A DNA stretch of 15,205 bases, taken from an uncultured Saprospiraceae bacterium. GTDB lineage: Bacteria; Bacteroidota; Bacteroidia; Chitinophagales; Saprospiraceae. The stretch's first letter is position 1; every line of letters starts with the position of its first letter. Positions 14,917 through 15,205 of this stretch are shown piece by piece. The DNA lies in assembly GCA_937973565.1 (NCBI GenBank), contig CALJKQ010000049.1, positions 1-15,205 of the forward strand, in the 5' to 3' direction. Below the pieces are notes generated by a model that saw only the letters and a program-made list of their open reading frames with translations, was not told where the DNA came from and made no database searches. A program made the translations under genes and the position numbers.

Positions 14917-15205
14917 ATGAGCCAGTTTCAACAGATCAGTGGCGACTTCACCGCCCGTGATGCCCGCTTCGCGCTGGTCGCCAGCCGCTTCAATGCCTTC
15001 ATCGTCGAGAGCCTGATCGCCGGCGCCGCCGATGTCCTGCTGCGCCATGGCATTCCGGCCGGGCAGATCACGCTGATCCGCGCGCCCGGCGCGTTCGAGC
15101 TGCCGCTGGTGGTCAGGCAGGCGGCCGAGAGTGGCCGCTTCGATGCCATCGTCGCGCTTGGCGCGGTGATTCGCGGTGGCACGCCCCACTTCGACTATGT
15201 TGCCG
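14917..15205 (+). CDS. ribH: 6,7-dimethyl-8-ribityllumazine synthase, 5' part (runs off window)
   Basis: The first 96 residues of lumazine synthase are visible. The motifs are FALVASRFNAFIVESL (19-34), the substrate-binding turn APGAFELP (56-63), and LGAVIRGGTPHFDYVA (81-96) with the catalytic His91. The enzyme condenses 5-amino-6-ribitylaminouracil with 3,4-dihydroxy-2-butanone 4-phosphate in the penultimate step of riboflavin synthesis, forming cytoplasmic pentamers or 60-mers. A weak GGAG lies 12 bases before ATG 14917. High GC and codon use are unlike every other gene here, and the sequence resembles gamma-proteobacterial (Xanthomonadales-like) RibH. It should be treated as DNA from another organism until the junction is checked. 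Confidence 0.93.
   Translation, partial: MSQFQQISGDFTARDARFALVASRFNAFIVESLIAGAADVLLRHGIPAGQITLIRAPGAFELPLVVRQAAESGRFDAIVALGAVIRGGTPHFDYVA

Noticed and set aside
14647..15189. A 180-codon minus-strand frame and a 97-codon plus-strand frame in the GC-rich end
   Set aside because: They are shadows of ribH and its upstream gene end; GC-rich coding DNA often leaves long open antisense frames. The ribH motifs decide the true frame.
14740..15205. Natural horizontal transfer of riboflavin genes into the protease gene
   Set aside because: No mobility gene, repeat or integration site is visible, and the segment starts inside one gene and joins inside another. An assembly chimera explains it with fewer assumptions.

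Overview
The window is mostly one stretch of a Bacteroidota genome, probably from a Saprospiria-like environmental lineage. Three things suggest this: secreted proteins with short 'LSAQ'-type signal peptides, a metalloprotease with a Cys-rich repeat stalk typical of these bacteria, and almost no purine-rich ribosome binding sites. The last ~450 bases do not belong with the rest. They are GC-rich and carry the 5' part of a lumazine synthase gene (ribH) that looks proteobacterial, so the contig is most likely chimeric, with the join near 14,750.

Layout. Bases 2-10503 form a tight co-directional train of ten genes with overlaps or gaps of at most about 20 bases: the tail of a GT4 glycosyltransferase; a formyltransferase fused to a GINT1-like beta-propeller; an asparagine synthase-like glutamine amidotransferase; a second GT4 glycosyltransferase; tRNA 2-selenouridine synthase (selU/mnmH); selenide water dikinase (selD); UDP-GlcNAc 2-epimerase (wecB); a secreted SGNH hydrolase; a secreted ThuA-domain protein; and a YeaD-type hexose-6-phosphate mutarotase. 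A strong bidirectional hairpin terminator at 10542-10577 closes it. On the minus strand, converging on that terminator, is a probable lipoprotein of unknown function (10594-11775). A 447-base AT-rich divergent intergenic region follows, then a secreted metzincin protease (from 12223) with seven copies of a 26-residue Cys-rich repeat, six of them in an exact 78-base tandem array. Its C-terminus is lost at the presumed chimeric junction.

How the genes work together. The glycosyltransferases, formyltransferase fusion, AsnB-like amidotransferase and WecB read as the end of a surface-polysaccharide locus: UDP-ManNAc supply, sugar transfer, and formyl/amide decoration. selD makes selenophosphate and selU uses it to put selenium into the tRNA wobble 2-thiouridine. 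The pair forms a two-gene selenium module lodged in the glycan operon. The first two genes are much more AT-rich than the rest, so a composition boundary falls near 1866, as expected at the edge of an exchangeable glycan cassette.

I see no tRNA, rRNA, CRISPR array, transposase or phage gene. The most notable items are the chimeric junction, the selenium pair inside a glycan operon, the atypical formyltransferase/beta-propeller fusion, and the Cys-rich repeat array with dimer-level duplication. I found no clear evidence for a wholly new system.
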